A DNA stretch of 64,000 nt, taken from the NCBI GenBank assembly GCA_015501605.1, contig JADNRZ010000006.1:1116001-1180000 (forward strand), in the 5' to 3' direction. This stretch comes from Panaeolus papilionaceus (lineage: Eukaryota; Basidiomycota; Agaricomycetes; Agaricales). The translations under genes and the position numbers were made by a program. Shown one piece after another: positions 12,601 through 24,556 of the stretch (its first letter is position 1; each line of letters opens with the position of its first letter). The notes beneath the pieces were generated by a model. It ran no database searches, was not told where the DNA came from, and worked only from the letters and a program-made list of their open reading frames with translations.

Positions 12601-13716
12601 TCGGAGTCAGAGTCCGAGCGAACTGGTCTTACACGAGCAGCTAGCTTCTTGGCCACACGCTTCGCCTTGAATGAAAATGAGAATTTAGTACGGGTAATTG
12701 CAGGAAGAGAGAGAGAAAGGAGCACCAACCTCCCTGGTTTGGCAACTTGTGCAGCTTAGGACACGATTATGGGGTGGAGAGGCGCACGTCACACTTGCTG
12801 ATAGATGCAAAATGTCTTGGGGGTCGGGATCTGAGTAGGATGAGTGAGTAATTGGAGCCTTGAATGGTAAAGATAGGACACACCAATTTTCCCCTGCTTC
12901 CTTGTACGTTTTTTAGTTGCCGTACCATGAGGCAACTTTAGCCACTTCCAAGAGCCCACCCTGTCATACTTGTATGGATCGGATGAAGAACTGGCGTCAG
13001 CAAGGTCTACGGTAACTCGAACTTGGGTTTCAACCCGAGATTTAGTGCCACCCTCTGGTATACTGGGGAACATGATAGGCAAACTGCGCAGGCCGGTGGG
13101 TAAATGGAAAATGGTCAGAGTGTAGCATAATGATAGAGACGCACTTGAAACATGATTCCTTCGGTGGATGTACAACTCTTTGATTAGCGTTGGAGGGGTC
13201 GGGCTTCCGTGGCAGAGTTGCTGGAGGGGGTACGGGCTTGGTTATTGGGATAGCCGGGTTGCGAGGGGGTAATAAAAGGCTCGCTGTACGAAAATCGTTG
13301 AGATTATTATCCTGCGTTGTACTTGCCGAGCTATGATTTGTTGAGTAAGAAGGAGGAGATGAATAAGGATATTGTAGGGTATTGTTGTTATGGACTGAAG
13401 GTGAGCTGATAATTGAAATGAGCTGTACTGTGGAGATTGAGGCCCAAGATGAAACGTACTCTTCATAGGCATGTTGCTCGATGAGATCGTCCAACCTCAA
13501 CATTGACTCCTCCTCTGATTTATGAATTGAGGTATACATAGTGGCATCTACGCCCCATTGTGGTATTGAAGACTTTGGAGAGTGCATGGCGTGGTACCAC
13601 GAGGAAGCTTGGTCGAGCTCGCTCTGGATAGCTACTTGCTCCAAATTATCTGAGGGTTCTGGAGTCAACGGCGACGGTGAGCGTGAATCTGTTGCTATCG
13701 TTGACGGTGCTGACAT
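9674..13716 (-). CDS. Mga2/Spt23-like membrane-tethered transcription regulator
   Basis: Multi-exon gene of roughly 1,200 residues. The N-terminal half contains the conserved Spt23/Mga2 region (RVETQVRVTVDLAD, GSWKWLKLPHGTATKK, then the exon with CTSCQTREAKRVAKKL, SIIQFNCAEILDF and LRITCYCRHHREKVGFNVHF). Next is an IPT/TIG domain (IHRLIPNAGPTHGGIEVTVL ... NTLVCVLPPRAIPGVVEVWF), then two ankyrin repeats (GQTLLHLSALLGFSSLMTFL, GFTPLHFAALSQSTHCASLL). The last two exons encode one membrane anchor (DDRMLLLFWLPILF joined to LSMLWAFHTGVQYAF) and the stop TAA at 9674-9676. In yeast these proteins sit in the ER membrane and are clipped by ubiquitin/proteasome processing. The freed part then induces the fatty-acid desaturase gene. 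The single C-terminal anchor here supports the same sensing design. It is divergent from the Hob3 gene. Confidence 0.9.
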
Positions 13717-14873
13717 GGTACAAAGAGATTAAGCCTACTATGATGAAGGCTCCAGGTAAACGTTTTTCACTGAGTGTTCATGTGAGAGTTTCTTTTGCCG
13801 CATGCTTCGGCTCTTCCCACTTCCTAATTAGTTAAACTTTCCCACATCTCTTATCACACGTACACTTCCACACGCACTCTACCTTAAAGTTACAAGAAAC
13901 CATACTCCTCATCCTACCTCAGGTCATTAAATACTCAGGTCCACTATTTATACCTCTACTTTATATCTTGGTTTTGATTTTTAACACTTTAACTATCTAC
14001 CGTTATTTTTCCTTCAACAACCAAGACACTGGCACGCTTTCAATCGGTCCCCTTTATCTTCCTCTGGGAATACACTTTCAACACTCGGAAAAAAACGTAG
14101 AACTAAAAGATAAGAATAGAATTATTTCCCCTTTTAATCACAAAATTTTGTGAAATTTGCTCAAGTCGACCCTACCTGCTCGCACATTAAGACTCTGACG
14201 CCATGCGTGTACAAACGAAATCGGATTTTGAACGTCCTCGCAGCGCTTCTCCTTGCCTTAGGCATCCATGTCATCTCCGACGGTAAGTGCTTACAAGCCG
14301 CAAGCTCCTCTTTTCACACCATTGTGAAACAAGCACCCACCTGGTCCTTGTAATTGTCCACTATTACATTAGACAACTTTCCCTATGTTCTCCTCCGATA
14401 AAGATTTCAATACAATATAAAAGCCTTATATCTCCATCTACATCCATCGTATTCCAAAAGTTTATCGATCCTGATATCTCTCGGCCTCGACATTTACTTA
14501 TTGACTCGAATAATACAAGTCAATCGAGGTTACCGATTGATCGTGGACACGGCTACTGTCCCTTCAACATCATTTATCCCAAACATCTCGTACGCCCTCG
14601 TTGTTTAGATTTCAAATAAGCATTATTGACTCGTGTTCAAAGGCAACACTCCAATGTGACTTTGAATACTACAAGTCACCGTCTCAAGTCTAGCTCATGG
14701 CCCGGTCAAAAAGGGAGTCACCACCGGCTTTGATGATCTGATGCCACTGAGCCTGCGCGTCCGCAATAGGAAGGTGGCCTATAGCCAAAGACCCTACTTA
14801 TAGATCACGGCTTCTGTCTTGTCGTCGTCGTTGTCTTCATCCTCACCTCTCCGCAGCTCTTCAACATCTAACT
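13717..14873. promoter_or_regulatory. Divergent promoter region between Mga2-like and Hob3-like genes
   Basis: 1.16 kb between two divergent start codons. It has CT-rich tracts usual for fungal leaders. A GTAAGT donor at about 14282 after a short open stretch could mark a 5' UTR intron of the Hob3-like gene. No protein-coding exon is convincingly supported and no repeat was seen. Confidence 0.35.
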
Positions 14874-16940
14874 ATGTCTTGGGCTGGGTAAATATCGTAT
14901 TCTATTTCTTTTACTGCTCAACTCACACACCCTATTCAGTTTCAAAAAGTCTGTTAACAGAGCGGGAACTACTGTTAGTACAAACTTACCCGGAATCATT
15001 TAATCCATATCATACTCACGGTACCACGTACTTCATATAGCTGCTCCAAAAGACGGGACAAATTGAGCGAACGGTGGACAGAGAGTTCACAGAAGAAGAG
15101 GCTAAATACAGGATGTGCGTTACTCCACATCCCACCCACCAACTTCTCTCAAAGGCCATCTACTAAACCCAAATCATCTCCATCAGATTTGAAAAAGAAT
15201 GTCAAGCTTTGCAGAAAGATAGCAAAGCATACTGGGATGCCATGCGTGGTATGTATCCAATCCGTGTCTCCGTGTTCTGTTTCAAAATTAAAGAGGTGTA
15301 ATCTACCCGGTGACCCCTAGCCATGACATCTGCACAAACGAGAATCGCGGAAACACTTGAAACATTCTACGGCGCTGCAGATCGCACATCAGAGGGTGCT
15401 ATGGCAGGACATGCCTACAAGCGTTCAGTAGATGAGCTGGACACTGTCTTCAACCGCGAACTTGTACGTATTCCAGCCTAAACTGCATCCAGTATGGTCA
15501 CTGACGTGTTCCCCTCTGTTCCCTTTCAATCCTACAGGATGGACCATTCCGCACTACCATCTCTGAACCTCTCGGCAAGATGTGTGCCTACTTCCCAGTC
15601 GTAAATGAGCACATTACCAAACGCAACAAGAAAGTACGACTGCGTCCCACCACTGTCGTCATCATTTCCTGATACATAATATCCCCTCACTTTTTAGCTT
15701 CTCGACTACGATTCTGCGCGAAGCAAGCTGCGAAAGCTCATTGACAAACCCAGTGAAGACCCAACAAAGCTTCCCAGAGTACGTGCCGTGTCGTCATTAA
15801 ACCTCGCCTACACACACTCACTGACATACCTCCCAACTCACCTCCATATTCCTATACTCCTCGCCTATACACTCCCAACTCCACACTCTCCTCGAATTCC
15901 ACGGCGATCTGATCGCAAACTTGCCTCGGTACGCCTTTCTGCTATTCCGATCATGCGTCAACATAGGCACAACAAGAAAACGACGAGTCCAAAGAGATGT
16001 TTGACATGCTCAACGATCAACTCATCGCTGAGCTGCCACAGCTCCTCGATCTACGCGTGCCCTACTTTGATCCCAGCTTTGAAGCCATGATTCGCATGCA
16101 GGCCAAGTTTGCAGAAGAGGGCTACGAAAAACTGAGTAGCGTACAACGGTATGTGCACTTGTTTCTTTCTTTCTTTGGCGACGTTTTCCCTCTCCCCTTC
16201 ATTTCAACTTTCGTATGATACTCTCCCTTTTCATCTCTCCTTAAAACCACCTTTCATGTGCATTCCTATCATCACTTTCACTTCCAGTGGGATTTACATT
16301 CTCGTTATGCTGTGCTGCTTCAACGCGTCACAGCTCCCTCTCGCCTCGTTCATACCTTCATTCATTCATCCTTATCAGCCCCCTCGCTCTTTCCTTTGCT
16401 TCCGACCCTTTCATAACGTACCCAATTTGATTTAATTTCACCCAAAACCTAAATCGTTCAAACCCATATTTCTCTCCCTCTCCTCTCCTCCCCTTTTCCG
16501 TTTATCTCTTCCGATTCATCCGATATGAAAACCACGCGCCCGTTAAAGCAAAGCACGTACTAACCACCAACCTCCTTGTCTCATTCCTTTTCTCACAGTT
16601 ATTTCGCGGATAATGTCCGAGACGACTACGCAGCGGGTCAGCTAGATGCTCAGGTGATTATTTCAGTTACTTTATTTCTGTGCACGAATCCTATCCCGGT
16701 ATATTTTATCTCATCGCATCGCATTGCGTGGTGTCTGTTACGGTTTTCCTTGCCTCGCTGTGCCTTACCTTGCTTTGTCTCCTTTTTTTGTCTGTGTGGT
16801 TGTGTCAACTGCGTTGCTGATCATCGTTTCTCTCCCCTCTCTTATTTTATTTATGTGGACGCTCCCGGTGATCCGTTGCGCTACAGGTGGAGGGAATTTT
16901 GCAAGAGATGAAGGAGCTTTCTATTTGTGGAGGAAACTAG
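14874..16940 (+). CDS. Rvs161/Hob3-type BAR-domain protein
   Basis: A BAR protein of about 260 residues in roughly ten exons. It starts MSWAG (ATG 14874) followed by FKKSVNRAGTT, then QKTGQIERTVDREFTEEEAK, FEKECQALQKDSKAYWDAMR, AMTSAQTRIAETLETFYGAA, DGPFRTTISEPLGKMCAYFP, HITKRNKKLLDYDSARSKLR, LPQLLDLRVPYFDPSFEAMI, YFADNVRDDYAAGQLDAQ and VEGILQEMKELSICGGN, stop TAG 16938-16940. Order and length match yeast Rvs161 and fission yeast Hob3. These make crescent dimers that bend membranes and work in endocytosis and actin organisation. Two late introns are long for this genome: 16149-16598 (450 nt, very CT-rich) and 16654-16886 (233 nt). Confidence 0.9.
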
Positions 16941-18476
16941 AGTATCTGACCTGAGGGAACGAACGAGGTTATCGATGGGCTTGGCAGGACAGACAGACGT
17001 GAGGAGCAATTTATCGAACGAATGAATAACTACATGGCTACCTTGGATTTCCTTCTTAATTTCTTCTTTTACTTTTTATTTCAAATCCGACAGTGGAAGT
17101 TATACATTCTCTTTTTCTTTTCTTTTTCATTTACTTGACTCTGTTCAAATGACTCGAGGATTCGTTGAACTGTAGTGTAGATGTAGTACTTTTTCTTTCC
17201 CTGTTTTTCATCTTTTCATTCTTTTCTTTTCTCTTCTCTTCCCTTATCGATATCTTTCTTGTCTCGTTATCTCATAAACATGCCTTTTCTCCCTATTACA
17301 TTCCTCCCTGCATTCCTTCCTCCCTCCCTTTATTTCCATTTCCCTTCTTTACGCCCCGGTCATTCTATCATATTCTCCCAACCCATCAACAAAACGCATA
17401 TGCATTGTATTCTATTGAATTAGGCAAACGTGTGGAATAACGGAAAGAAACTGTCATGAGCATGCTTATTGGAAAGATGGAAAGTAGCACGATGGGGGGT
17501 GTCATTGGAGGAAGCGCAATAGGAAAGTGACATTGGAAGAAGCACGATAGAGATAGGGATAGAGGTCGTCAGGAAAAAGCGCGGGGAATGCCTATCGTGA
17601 AAGAAACGAGCAGAATTACAAGAATGGCATTTTGCCCATCATACGAAGAAGCCAGTCAGATCGATGTATGATGGTGATGTAGACGTTGCACTACTGCTAT
17701 TTACTTGATGTTATGTTATTGTATTTACGAAGAAAGCCGATATGTAAGCTTGGAAGGGAGAGTGAGGAGAAAGTGAAAAGTGAAGAGAACCCAGAATGCC
17801 TATGATGCCATGTATGATGATACAGAGACGAGAACGGAATGACGAATGAATGAATTTACGGAACCTGCGTGCGTTGATCCAGAGGAGTCGGATATAAATG
17901 ACGATGATGCTGATGATGATATAAAGCTTTGAAGTCGGAATGAAAAGTCGATGACGAAGGAACGAAAATAATAAAATTCGGAGACGTGGTTGTCGGAACG
18001 GAGAAATACGAGACGAGGAGGACAGAGGACCGCGGATACACGTCCAGGAGCGGTTGAATAATGAGTAAAATGCGTATGTAGGCCCTACGAATGAAAATTA
18101 AAAAAAAGTGCTAGATGACCACGCCGGCGTTAGTATATCAGCACATCATGATCGAACAAAATAAAAAGCGAGGAGAAAGGAGAAAATGGTAAGGATAAAA
18201 ATAAAAGCAACGGATTTACCCACCTTGTAATACGAAACAAAACCCCAAACCAGAATGTAGAGATCGAAAGCGAGGGGGAACGCAAAAAGAAGATGAGACG
18301 AAGACCGTAGTGCAACAAAAATACGGCATGAAGCCGAAGACGTAGCACAATAAATACCTGTCTCGAGTGCGACAACAGGTCATGGAAGAAGTAAAAAAAG
18401 GGCCACGCGTGAAACAAAATTACTACAGATTGAGAACACGATGGACGACGGATGGCCAGACCAATCCCAGCCTGAA
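16941..18476. other. Intergenic, convergent 3' flanks
   Basis: 1.5 kb between two convergent genes. The left part is rich in TTTC/CTTT runs. Around 17460-17600 are loosely repeated phrases (GGAAAGTGACATTGGAAG, GGAGGAAGCGCAATAGG). No coding exon or RNA gene is supported. Confidence 0.35.
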
Positions 18477-21400
18477 TCACCTAACCCTCTCCGCCAAACT
18501 AGGCTTCGAGATCCTCTGTTCAAGCGCAACACCAGAAGAAGTCGCAGACGTCTGACGACGCGCATACGGTGGGTTATTATGATTTCGCTGCTGGTTCGAG
18601 TGGTGATTTTGGTACTGGTTAGGGTGGTGCTGGTTTTGATGATAATTCTTGTGCCCATGCCCATCATCATTCGCATGTACCGCAGGCCGACCAGGGTCCG
18701 TAATCCGATTCAACAGATCTACAGACGGCTTGACACCGGCAACGGGGGACCTCACACCGCCAGTGTCCTGCATATTCAAATTCCCCGCAGAACTAGACGG
18801 CGTGACACCACCACCACCCGAAATCGAAGAAGACGAGGGGTCATGAATCATACCCTGCGCAGGCGGGATGTTGAAGCGTTGGGCTAGTGGCACACTGCTG
18901 TTACCATTGCCACTAGCACTCGACGCATGCCCATTCGTGGTAGCGCCCAAATTCGCATGCGCTCGCACAGGCTCAGAGCGTCTCACAGGGCTCCTCGACC
19001 AACTCGGATACCTCGCCCGTTGATGCTGTGGCTGCTGCTGTCCAGGTCTATACGAATCCCCATTCACCATCGTTGGCAACGGCAGTGGCGGGGTTGACGA
19101 CTCAAACCTCCCCCTCCTCCCCCTCTCAGAAGGGTACCCATCATCGGCATTGTCATACTGATAGCTCACCCTCCTCTTATCTCCCAATCTCGGCGATCCC
19201 GGGCGTGAATACTCATAGCTTCGATCCGAGTCCCTATCGGAGGGCGGGAGCCAAGGTCGTGCAGGAGGCGGCGCAGGCGACGGAGAAGGCGAACGAGGGG
19301 GACGAGGCGCCCAAGCTCGGTCGTACACTGGGCGTCTACCAACAGGCTCTGGAGAGGCGCGTCGTGGAGGGAGAGAAGTCTGATACCCACTGACAGGGTA
19401 CCTCAACTGTGGACTTCTACTCCTGCTCCTGCTTCGAGACCTCGACAGAGGCTGATACGACGACCCCGGCGGTGAATAGTGGTCGGATCGTCTCGGAGGC
19501 GGCTGGTCTCGTGCCCTAGTACGGCGCGTATTGCCAGTACCGGACCTGTTCGATTCGTTCGACGTGCTGGGCTGGATAGCACCCGAGCCTGAGTTCGGTA
19601 CATAACTCGAACCAGACGAAGTAGAATCACGATTTGCAGAGAGCGGAGGCGGCGAAGGCGAGTAGTGATCGATGTTCGGAGGATACCTAGCACCTGAGCT
19701 CGAAGGGCGAATATCAAAATTACCAGAAGCAGCCCTAGAAGCGCCATTCCCCCTTCCATTGCCGTTGTCGTTACTGATGCTAGGCAAAACATCCGACTGA
19801 ACCTCACGTTCCAAAATATCGCTCAACGACGAATTCGGACTCGTCACCACATTGGCATTGGCATTGGCATGACCACTCGAGAGGTAAGCGCCCTGTCGCG
19901 TCGCCGGCGCACCACCTCCTAATCTACTGGGATTAGACGACGCAAGGGAAGAACACTCGCGCATCGCCCTCGGCGACGCAGGAGGCTGACGTGGCGATGC
20001 AGGACTATTCGTTGAACCAACTGAAACAGCGCTAAAAGAAACTGGAACAGCTGGGGGCGCAACTTGCGCAAACGGCGAAGGAGGGATCGAAGGAGGCGGA
20101 TACATAGGCGGTGTTGCAATCGTAATCTTCGGCTGCGGTTTCTTATTGGTATTGGCTCTAGGTTGAGTGGGGACAACACCGAGAGTAGGAATGGGAATGG
20201 AGAGATTGATGCTCGTCGAAAGCGCAGGTCCAGGGAGCGTCTTGTTTGAACTACCACCCTGAGGCGAATTCTGGCCACTCCCAGGAGGGGAGTTCGTCTG
20301 CCCGATTCCATTCGTATTGCCATTAGAAGACGCGGAAAAATCCTTCGACCCGCCTTTTTTCTTCTTGCCCTGTGTTTTAGGTCCATTCGCCGCCGTTGTC
20401 GCTGTGGTAGTCATGGTGGTGGTAGTCGAACCCAAGCCTGAGGTGGGTGAACCAGCAGTACCACCAACGGTGGCACTGAGCCCTAACTGCGCCTCTCGAA
20501 CATTAAGAAGAACACTCGTTGCAGGCGACACACGGCCACTAGCATTGCGCCTCGTCGAAGTCGTCGGCGCACTCGAACTCGTATGCTGGTGCTGAGGTTG
20601 ATGCTGTTGATGTTGAAGTGGAAGTGGATCTGGGTGTTGATACTGCGCCTTAGCGCCTGCACCAACACCAACACCCAAGCGCTGCATGAAAGGAGCATGG
20701 TCCACCAGCTCAACTTTGATAGACCTTAGATTCGGCTCTGACGTCGCGGTGTGAATCGTATTCGCCGAAGTCGGGGTCGCAGTCGAAGTCGAGCCCAAAC
20801 CCAAACCCGAAGTCCCAGACCCAGAAGTCGAATTCGAAGCAAACCCCAAACTCGACCCTCCAAGCACAGTCCCAGTCTCAGACGCAGAAGTCACAATCCC
20901 AGGGGGTGCAGTCTTCCACTGATTCATCTCCTGCGAGAGTTGCTGGACCTGCTTCAGCGTATCGATGTTACTAGTACTCGTCTCAACACCACCCTCGCGA
21001 GTCCCAATAACATGTGAACCAATCAAGGGGAGCGTTGAGCCAATTGAAGAAACAATTGAAGTCGATAGGCCAGCCACTGTATTCTGCATCGACCCAGGCG
21101 CATCAGACGGAGCTTGAGACAGCACAGTCGCATTGGGTCCAGCACCTTGAGGCAGCACACCAGACCCATTCGGGGCAGCACAACCTGGACTCATCGATTT
21201 CTTCTTCGTCTGAGGCGGCGACATCTTCATCTTCTTAGCAGGCGGCGTAGGTGGTGCATGATGATCACCATCCGAATCTCTGGCTTTGGGTTTTGTTGCA
21301 CTGCTAGTCTCCTTCGTCGCAGTAGGAGTCACCACAGGAGCACCGAGAGTCACCACAGGGGCACTAGGAGTAGCAGGAGCACCAGACGTCGACGTCGACG

Positions 21401-23204
21401 TCGCCTTCTCCGCATCCTGCCTCTGCCTCTGCCTCCTAATCCTCTCAGCAGCCTCCTCCGTCGCCCGCTGCTTATTCTCCAAAATCAACCTCCTCTTCTC
21501 CTCCTGCTCTTCCTGCAACTTCTTCCTCCTCTCTTCCTCCTCCCTCTTCTTCTTCTCCTCCGCCAACCTAACCGCAACCTTCCTCTCCCTCTCCTCCTTC
21601 ATTGCTCTCATCCTCGCCCTCTCCTCCTCTCTTTTTTGCATCTCCTCCAACTCCTCCCTCTCCCTTTCAAGTCTCTCCCTCTCCTCCCTCTCGCACCTCT
21701 CCCTCTCCCTCCTCCTCGCCTCATACTCCTCCCTCCTCCTCCTCGCCTCGCCCTCCGCCCTCTCCCTCTCCACCCGCACCCTCTCCTCCTCCTCGCGCAT
21801 CACCCTCTCCGCCTCATCCTCCTCATCCTTCTTCTTCCTCAACTCCTCTTCTGCCTTTCGTTTTCGCTCGAGGTACTCCATCTGCCTTTGACTCAACACC
21901 AACCTCGCAGCTTCCGCTTCGTCAGATACAGCTACACTCTGAATCGTATCTTGCGTTTGCATTTGCATCGGCACGTCAACGGGATGATTGAATCCCGGAT
22001 CAGACTGACTCCTCACAGGCGCTCGAACGGCCTCTCCTCCATCCTTCGGCGCACTCGGTCCATCCCTTTGCTGCTGCTGCAATCGCAACATCTCAGCCTC
22101 CCTCTTCCTCCTCCTCGTCACCTCAACCGCATTCTCATGCGCACTCGTCCACTTCCCCATCTTCACCTCCACCTTCCTCATCTCCCCCACCGTCTTATTA
22201 TGTATCTCCTCATCCGGCAACGCCCCCACAACGCTCTCTACCGCATCCACCAGCGTAGCCATCACCACATCCGCCTCTCGCGCTTTCGCCAAACTCGCGT
22301 TGGCGGTGTTGAATGACTTCCGCGCGAGTTTAAGCGCCGCTTCGGCGTCTGTGACGGAGGATTGAGCGAGTACGAGGGCTTCGGAGGAGTGCGTGCGTGC
22401 GGAGGCGAGAGTGGATTTGAGATGCTCGATGGGAGCCTGCACATGGATAGGATTGAGTTGGGCGAGAGCTGCGGAGAGGCTTTGGTGGATGGCGCGGAGG
22501 GCGGATGCTGGTGGGGCGTGGACGGGGGTGGATGTGGATGCGGATATAGATAATGCGGTGGATTGGCTTTGGGCGAGAGGAGAGGATTTGGCAGGTGAGG
22601 ATGAGACAATGCTGGATGAGGAGATATGAGAGGGAATTGAGGGTGCAGGGTCAGACATTTGGATATCGAAGTCAGAAGACATCGGGGGTGCTGCCTGAGA
22701 GGTCGAATGTTGTGCGTTGTTGAGTGTAGAAGCAGATGGGGCTATCGAGGAGGGTGTAGAAGATGAAGCTGGACCCTGAGGCACGGGTTTTGAAGGAGTC
22801 GGGATAGGGATAGGGGTTTTTATCTGAGCCTGGCCCAGCGGTTGCTGCTGAAAGAATTGAAACATGGTCTGTGTTTTTGGAGCAACCTGGTCTCCTGAGC
22901 TCGTGCTCGTAATATTATTTGCTTGTTCTTTTGCAAGAAGTTCGGTAAGGGAAGGACGGGTGCGGATGAGAGGTGGGATTGGGGGGTCTTGTGCGGACGA
23001 CTGATCCATTTGTTGTTCGTCGACTTGTGGTTCTTCGTCTGGATTGTAAGTGGCAGTGGGGTCGGGACTGCTTAGGCGTTTGAAAAGAGAAGGTACTTTG
23101 CCAATAGATTGAAAGGCAAAGTCTTTGAATGCGGGGGTGGTTGACACAGAAGAAGTGTCTGCCACTGAGCCACTTTGGGGCTGACTCGTTGTCGCATTCA
23201 CCAT
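18477..23204 (-). CDS. Large Ser/Pro/Gln-rich protein with central coiled coil, unknown function
   Basis: One uninterrupted frame of 1,575 codons, ATG at 23202-23204 and TGA at 18477-18479. It is the largest gene here and the only long one without introns. Residues about 1-280 are low complexity. About 440-620 form a long highly charged Glu/Arg/Lys coiled coil (blocks such as REEEERVRVERERAEGEARR). About 620-1575 are Ser/Gly/Asn/Pro-rich, including an SR-like stretch (SRSRSRSRSRSP) near 1300 and a Pro/Arg-rich stretch after it. The tail is QRISKPSLAERVR. The SR-like and basic parts would fit a nuclear RNA-linked role, but no domain is recognised. Long frames on the opposite strand (for example 21114-22316) arise from the biased composition. 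Confidence 0.75.
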   Translation of the reverse strand: MVNATTSQPQSGSVADTSSVSTTPAFKDFAFQSIGKVPSLFKRLSSPDPTATYNPDEEPQVDEQQMDQSSAQDPPIPPLIRTRPSLTELLAKEQANNITSTSSGDQVAPKTQTMFQFFQQQPLGQAQIKTPIPIPTPSKPVPQGPASSSTPSSIAPSASTLNNAQHSTSQAAPPMSSDFDIQMSDPAPSIPSHISSSSIVSSSPAKSSPLAQSQSTALSISASTSTPVHAPPASALRAIHQSLSAALAQLNPIHVQAPIEHLKSTLASARTHSSEALVLAQSSVTDAEAALKLARKSFNTANASLAKAREADVVMATLVDAVESVVGALPDEEIHNKTVGEMRKVEVKMGKWTSAHENAVEVTRRRKREAEMLRLQQQQRDGPSAPKDGGEAVRAPVRSQSDPGFNHPVDVPMQMQTQDTIQSVAVSDEAEAARLVLSQRQMEYLERKRKAEEELRKKKDEEDEAERVMREEEERVRVERERAEGEARRRREEYEARRRERERCEREERERLEREREELEEMQKREEERARMRAMKEERERKVAVRLAEEKKKREEEERRKKLQEEQEEKRRLILENKQRATEEAAERIRRQRQRQDAEKATSTSTSGAPATPSAPVVTLGAPVVTPTATKETSSATKPKARDSDGDHHAPPTPPAKKMKMSPPQTKKKSMSPGCAAPNGSGVLPQGAGPNATVLSQAPSDAPGSMQNTVAGLSTSIVSSIGSTLPLIGSHVIGTREGGVETSTSNIDTLKQVQQLSQEMNQWKTAPPGIVTSASETGTVLGGSSLGFASNSTSGSGTSGLGLGSTSTATPTSANTIHTATSEPNLRSIKVELVDHAPFMQRLGVGVGAGAKAQYQHPDPLPLQHQQHQPQHQHTSSSAPTTSTRRNASGRVSPATSVLLNVREAQLGLSATVGGTAGSPTSGLGSTTTTMTTTATTAANGPKTQGKKKKGGSKDFSASSNGNTNGIGQTNSPPGSGQNSPQGGSSNKTLPGPALSTSINLSIPIPTLGVVPTQPRANTNKKPQPKITIATPPMYPPPSIPPSPFAQVAPPAVPVSFSAVSVGSTNSPASPRQPPASPRAMRECSSLASSNPSRLGGGAPATRQGAYLSSGHANANANVVTSPNSSLSDILEREVQSDVLPSISNDNGNGRGNGASRAASGNFDIRPSSSGARYPPNIDHYSPSPPPLSANRDSTSSGSSYVPNSGSGAIQPSTSNESNRSGTGNTRRTRARDQPPPRRSDHYSPPGSSYQPLSRSRSRSRSRSPQLRYPVSGYQTSLPPRRASPEPVGRRPVYDRAWAPRPPRSPSPSPAPPPARPWLPPSDRDSDRSYEYSRPGSPRLGDKRRVSYQYDNADDGYPSERGRRGRFESSTPPLPLPTMVNGDSYRPGQQQPQHQRARYPSWSRSPVRRSEPVRAHANLGATTNGHASSASGNGNSSVPLAQRFNIPPAQGMIHDPSSSSISGGGGVTPSSSAGNLNMQDTGGVRSPVAGVKPSVDLLNRITDPGRPAVHANDDGHGHKNYHQNQHHPNQYQNHHSNQQRNHNNPPYARRQTSATSSGVALEQRISKPSLAERVR

Positions 23205-24345
23205 GTCAGTTTGTATTTCGCTCTAAGACATAGCATATATTCAGTATTCATGCACAAAATGAGTAGAAAAGCGGGAAAACGCACCTTGTCTCAAAGTTTT
23301 TACGTTCTTTCTTGCAGACTTTGAGATTGAGTTATGCGGGGTAGTGGACTGAATGCTAGAGAATAAGAGGTGAGGGTTTTTAATTTAATTTAGAGAAAAG
23401 AATCCTTTGAACTTGAAGAAGAGAGAAAAAAGAAAAAAGGACAAAGCAAAGAGAAACGCGCTTTGATTACAAAAAAAACACGCGACATAATATTGTGTCC
23501 TGATCGGAACATGACCACCCCTAAATACATTTCTCAACATTCAATTATTTTATTGTTTTAGAACATTATTGCTCTGACCATTGGAATGAACATCGCGCCT
23601 TTTCGGAATGGTCATGACGCGGTGCCGAGGGTTTGGTTCTCAAGAAGCTTTCCATCGTTGTTCTCCTTGCCTCGATGTCAAAATCAACAGTGTTCTACTT
23701 GATTACTTGTAGGAATATTCCAGAAAAATACGTCCATGAAAGGTATCGTCATTGCCATTTCGAGAGTGACTCTTTCAATTCCCTCTCTACCTTCATCACT
23801 ACAATGGTTGTACTCTTTTTATTTCATCGACGCCGTTGACGCTCTTCCCTACAGGTCCACACAAGCCCTCTTCAGGATTTTCGACACCCCGCCTTGCACC
23901 TCGAATCGTCAACATCTGGTCCCCTCCGTCTCTCCTTTCCCGCTAGACTCAGTCCTAGTGGTTTCTCTCTGGCACGGCTTTCCCGTTGCTCCTCTCTTCC
24001 CGCAGGACCATCGTCCTGTCGGTCTCTCTCCGGCGCAGCCTCTGCTGTCGTCCCTCTCTGACGCGGGCCATCGCCCTTGTGCGTCTCTCTCCCTCCGCAG
24101 GACATTCGTCTTGTCGGTCTATTTCAGCACCATTGTGCTTGCTCTACGATCTTTTTGTACCTGTCCTCGGCGGGGCTTTCCCTGTCTGTCGTCATTCACG
24201 ATACGAGTCGTCATCATCACCATACGGGCCTCGTCCTGTCGTTGATATCACACTTGCCATTCGTACGCTCTATTCTACGATCCTATATGATCGCCCATCG
24301 ATCCATATTATCGATGCCTCGAGTTCTAACCAACACACTCACAAG
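23205..24345. other. Gene-free stretch with CT-rich degenerate repeats
   Basis: Contains the 5' flank of the large gene. At about 23990-24125 lie two or three degenerate tandem units built on the theme CGCAGGACCATCGTCCTGTC ... GGTCTCTCTCC. No coding frame is convincing. Confidence 0.35.
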
Positions 24346-24556
24346 AGCGGTTTCGCCTTTACATACTCTTGTAGCCGTGTTGATTGAATAACTCGCTCAT
24401 TGATTGCGCTCCGCCATTCATTGAAGATGGGCGCATACATTTATTTACTATGTTACCATTATTACCTATTTCTATAGAATCTATACACAAATAGACATTT
24501 ACTCAGGAAGCTTATGATTCGAATGGTATGAAACTATATAAAGCTTCGAACAGCGA
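24346..24556. repeat. Direct repeat, copy 1 of a 0.2-kb pair
   Basis: Begins AGCGGTTTCGCC and ends CTTCGAACAGCGA. It is almost identical to 25337-25539 with a few substitutions and a small indel. Near its 3' end it has a strong TATA box, TATATAAAG (24535-24543). The two copies bracket about 780 bp without a coding frame. The layout resembles a terminal-repeat miniature element or the relic of an LTR pair. The ends are not TG...CA and I see no target-site duplication. Confidence 0.75.

Noticed and set aside
21114..22316. 400-codon plus-strand frame rich in Arg, Leu and Pro
   Set aside because: Antisense shadow of the coiled-coil and low-complexity parts of the 1,575-codon gene.
23990..24125. 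CRISPR-like spaced repeats in CT-rich DNA
   Set aside because: Units are degenerate and irregularly spaced, and the genome is eukaryotic.
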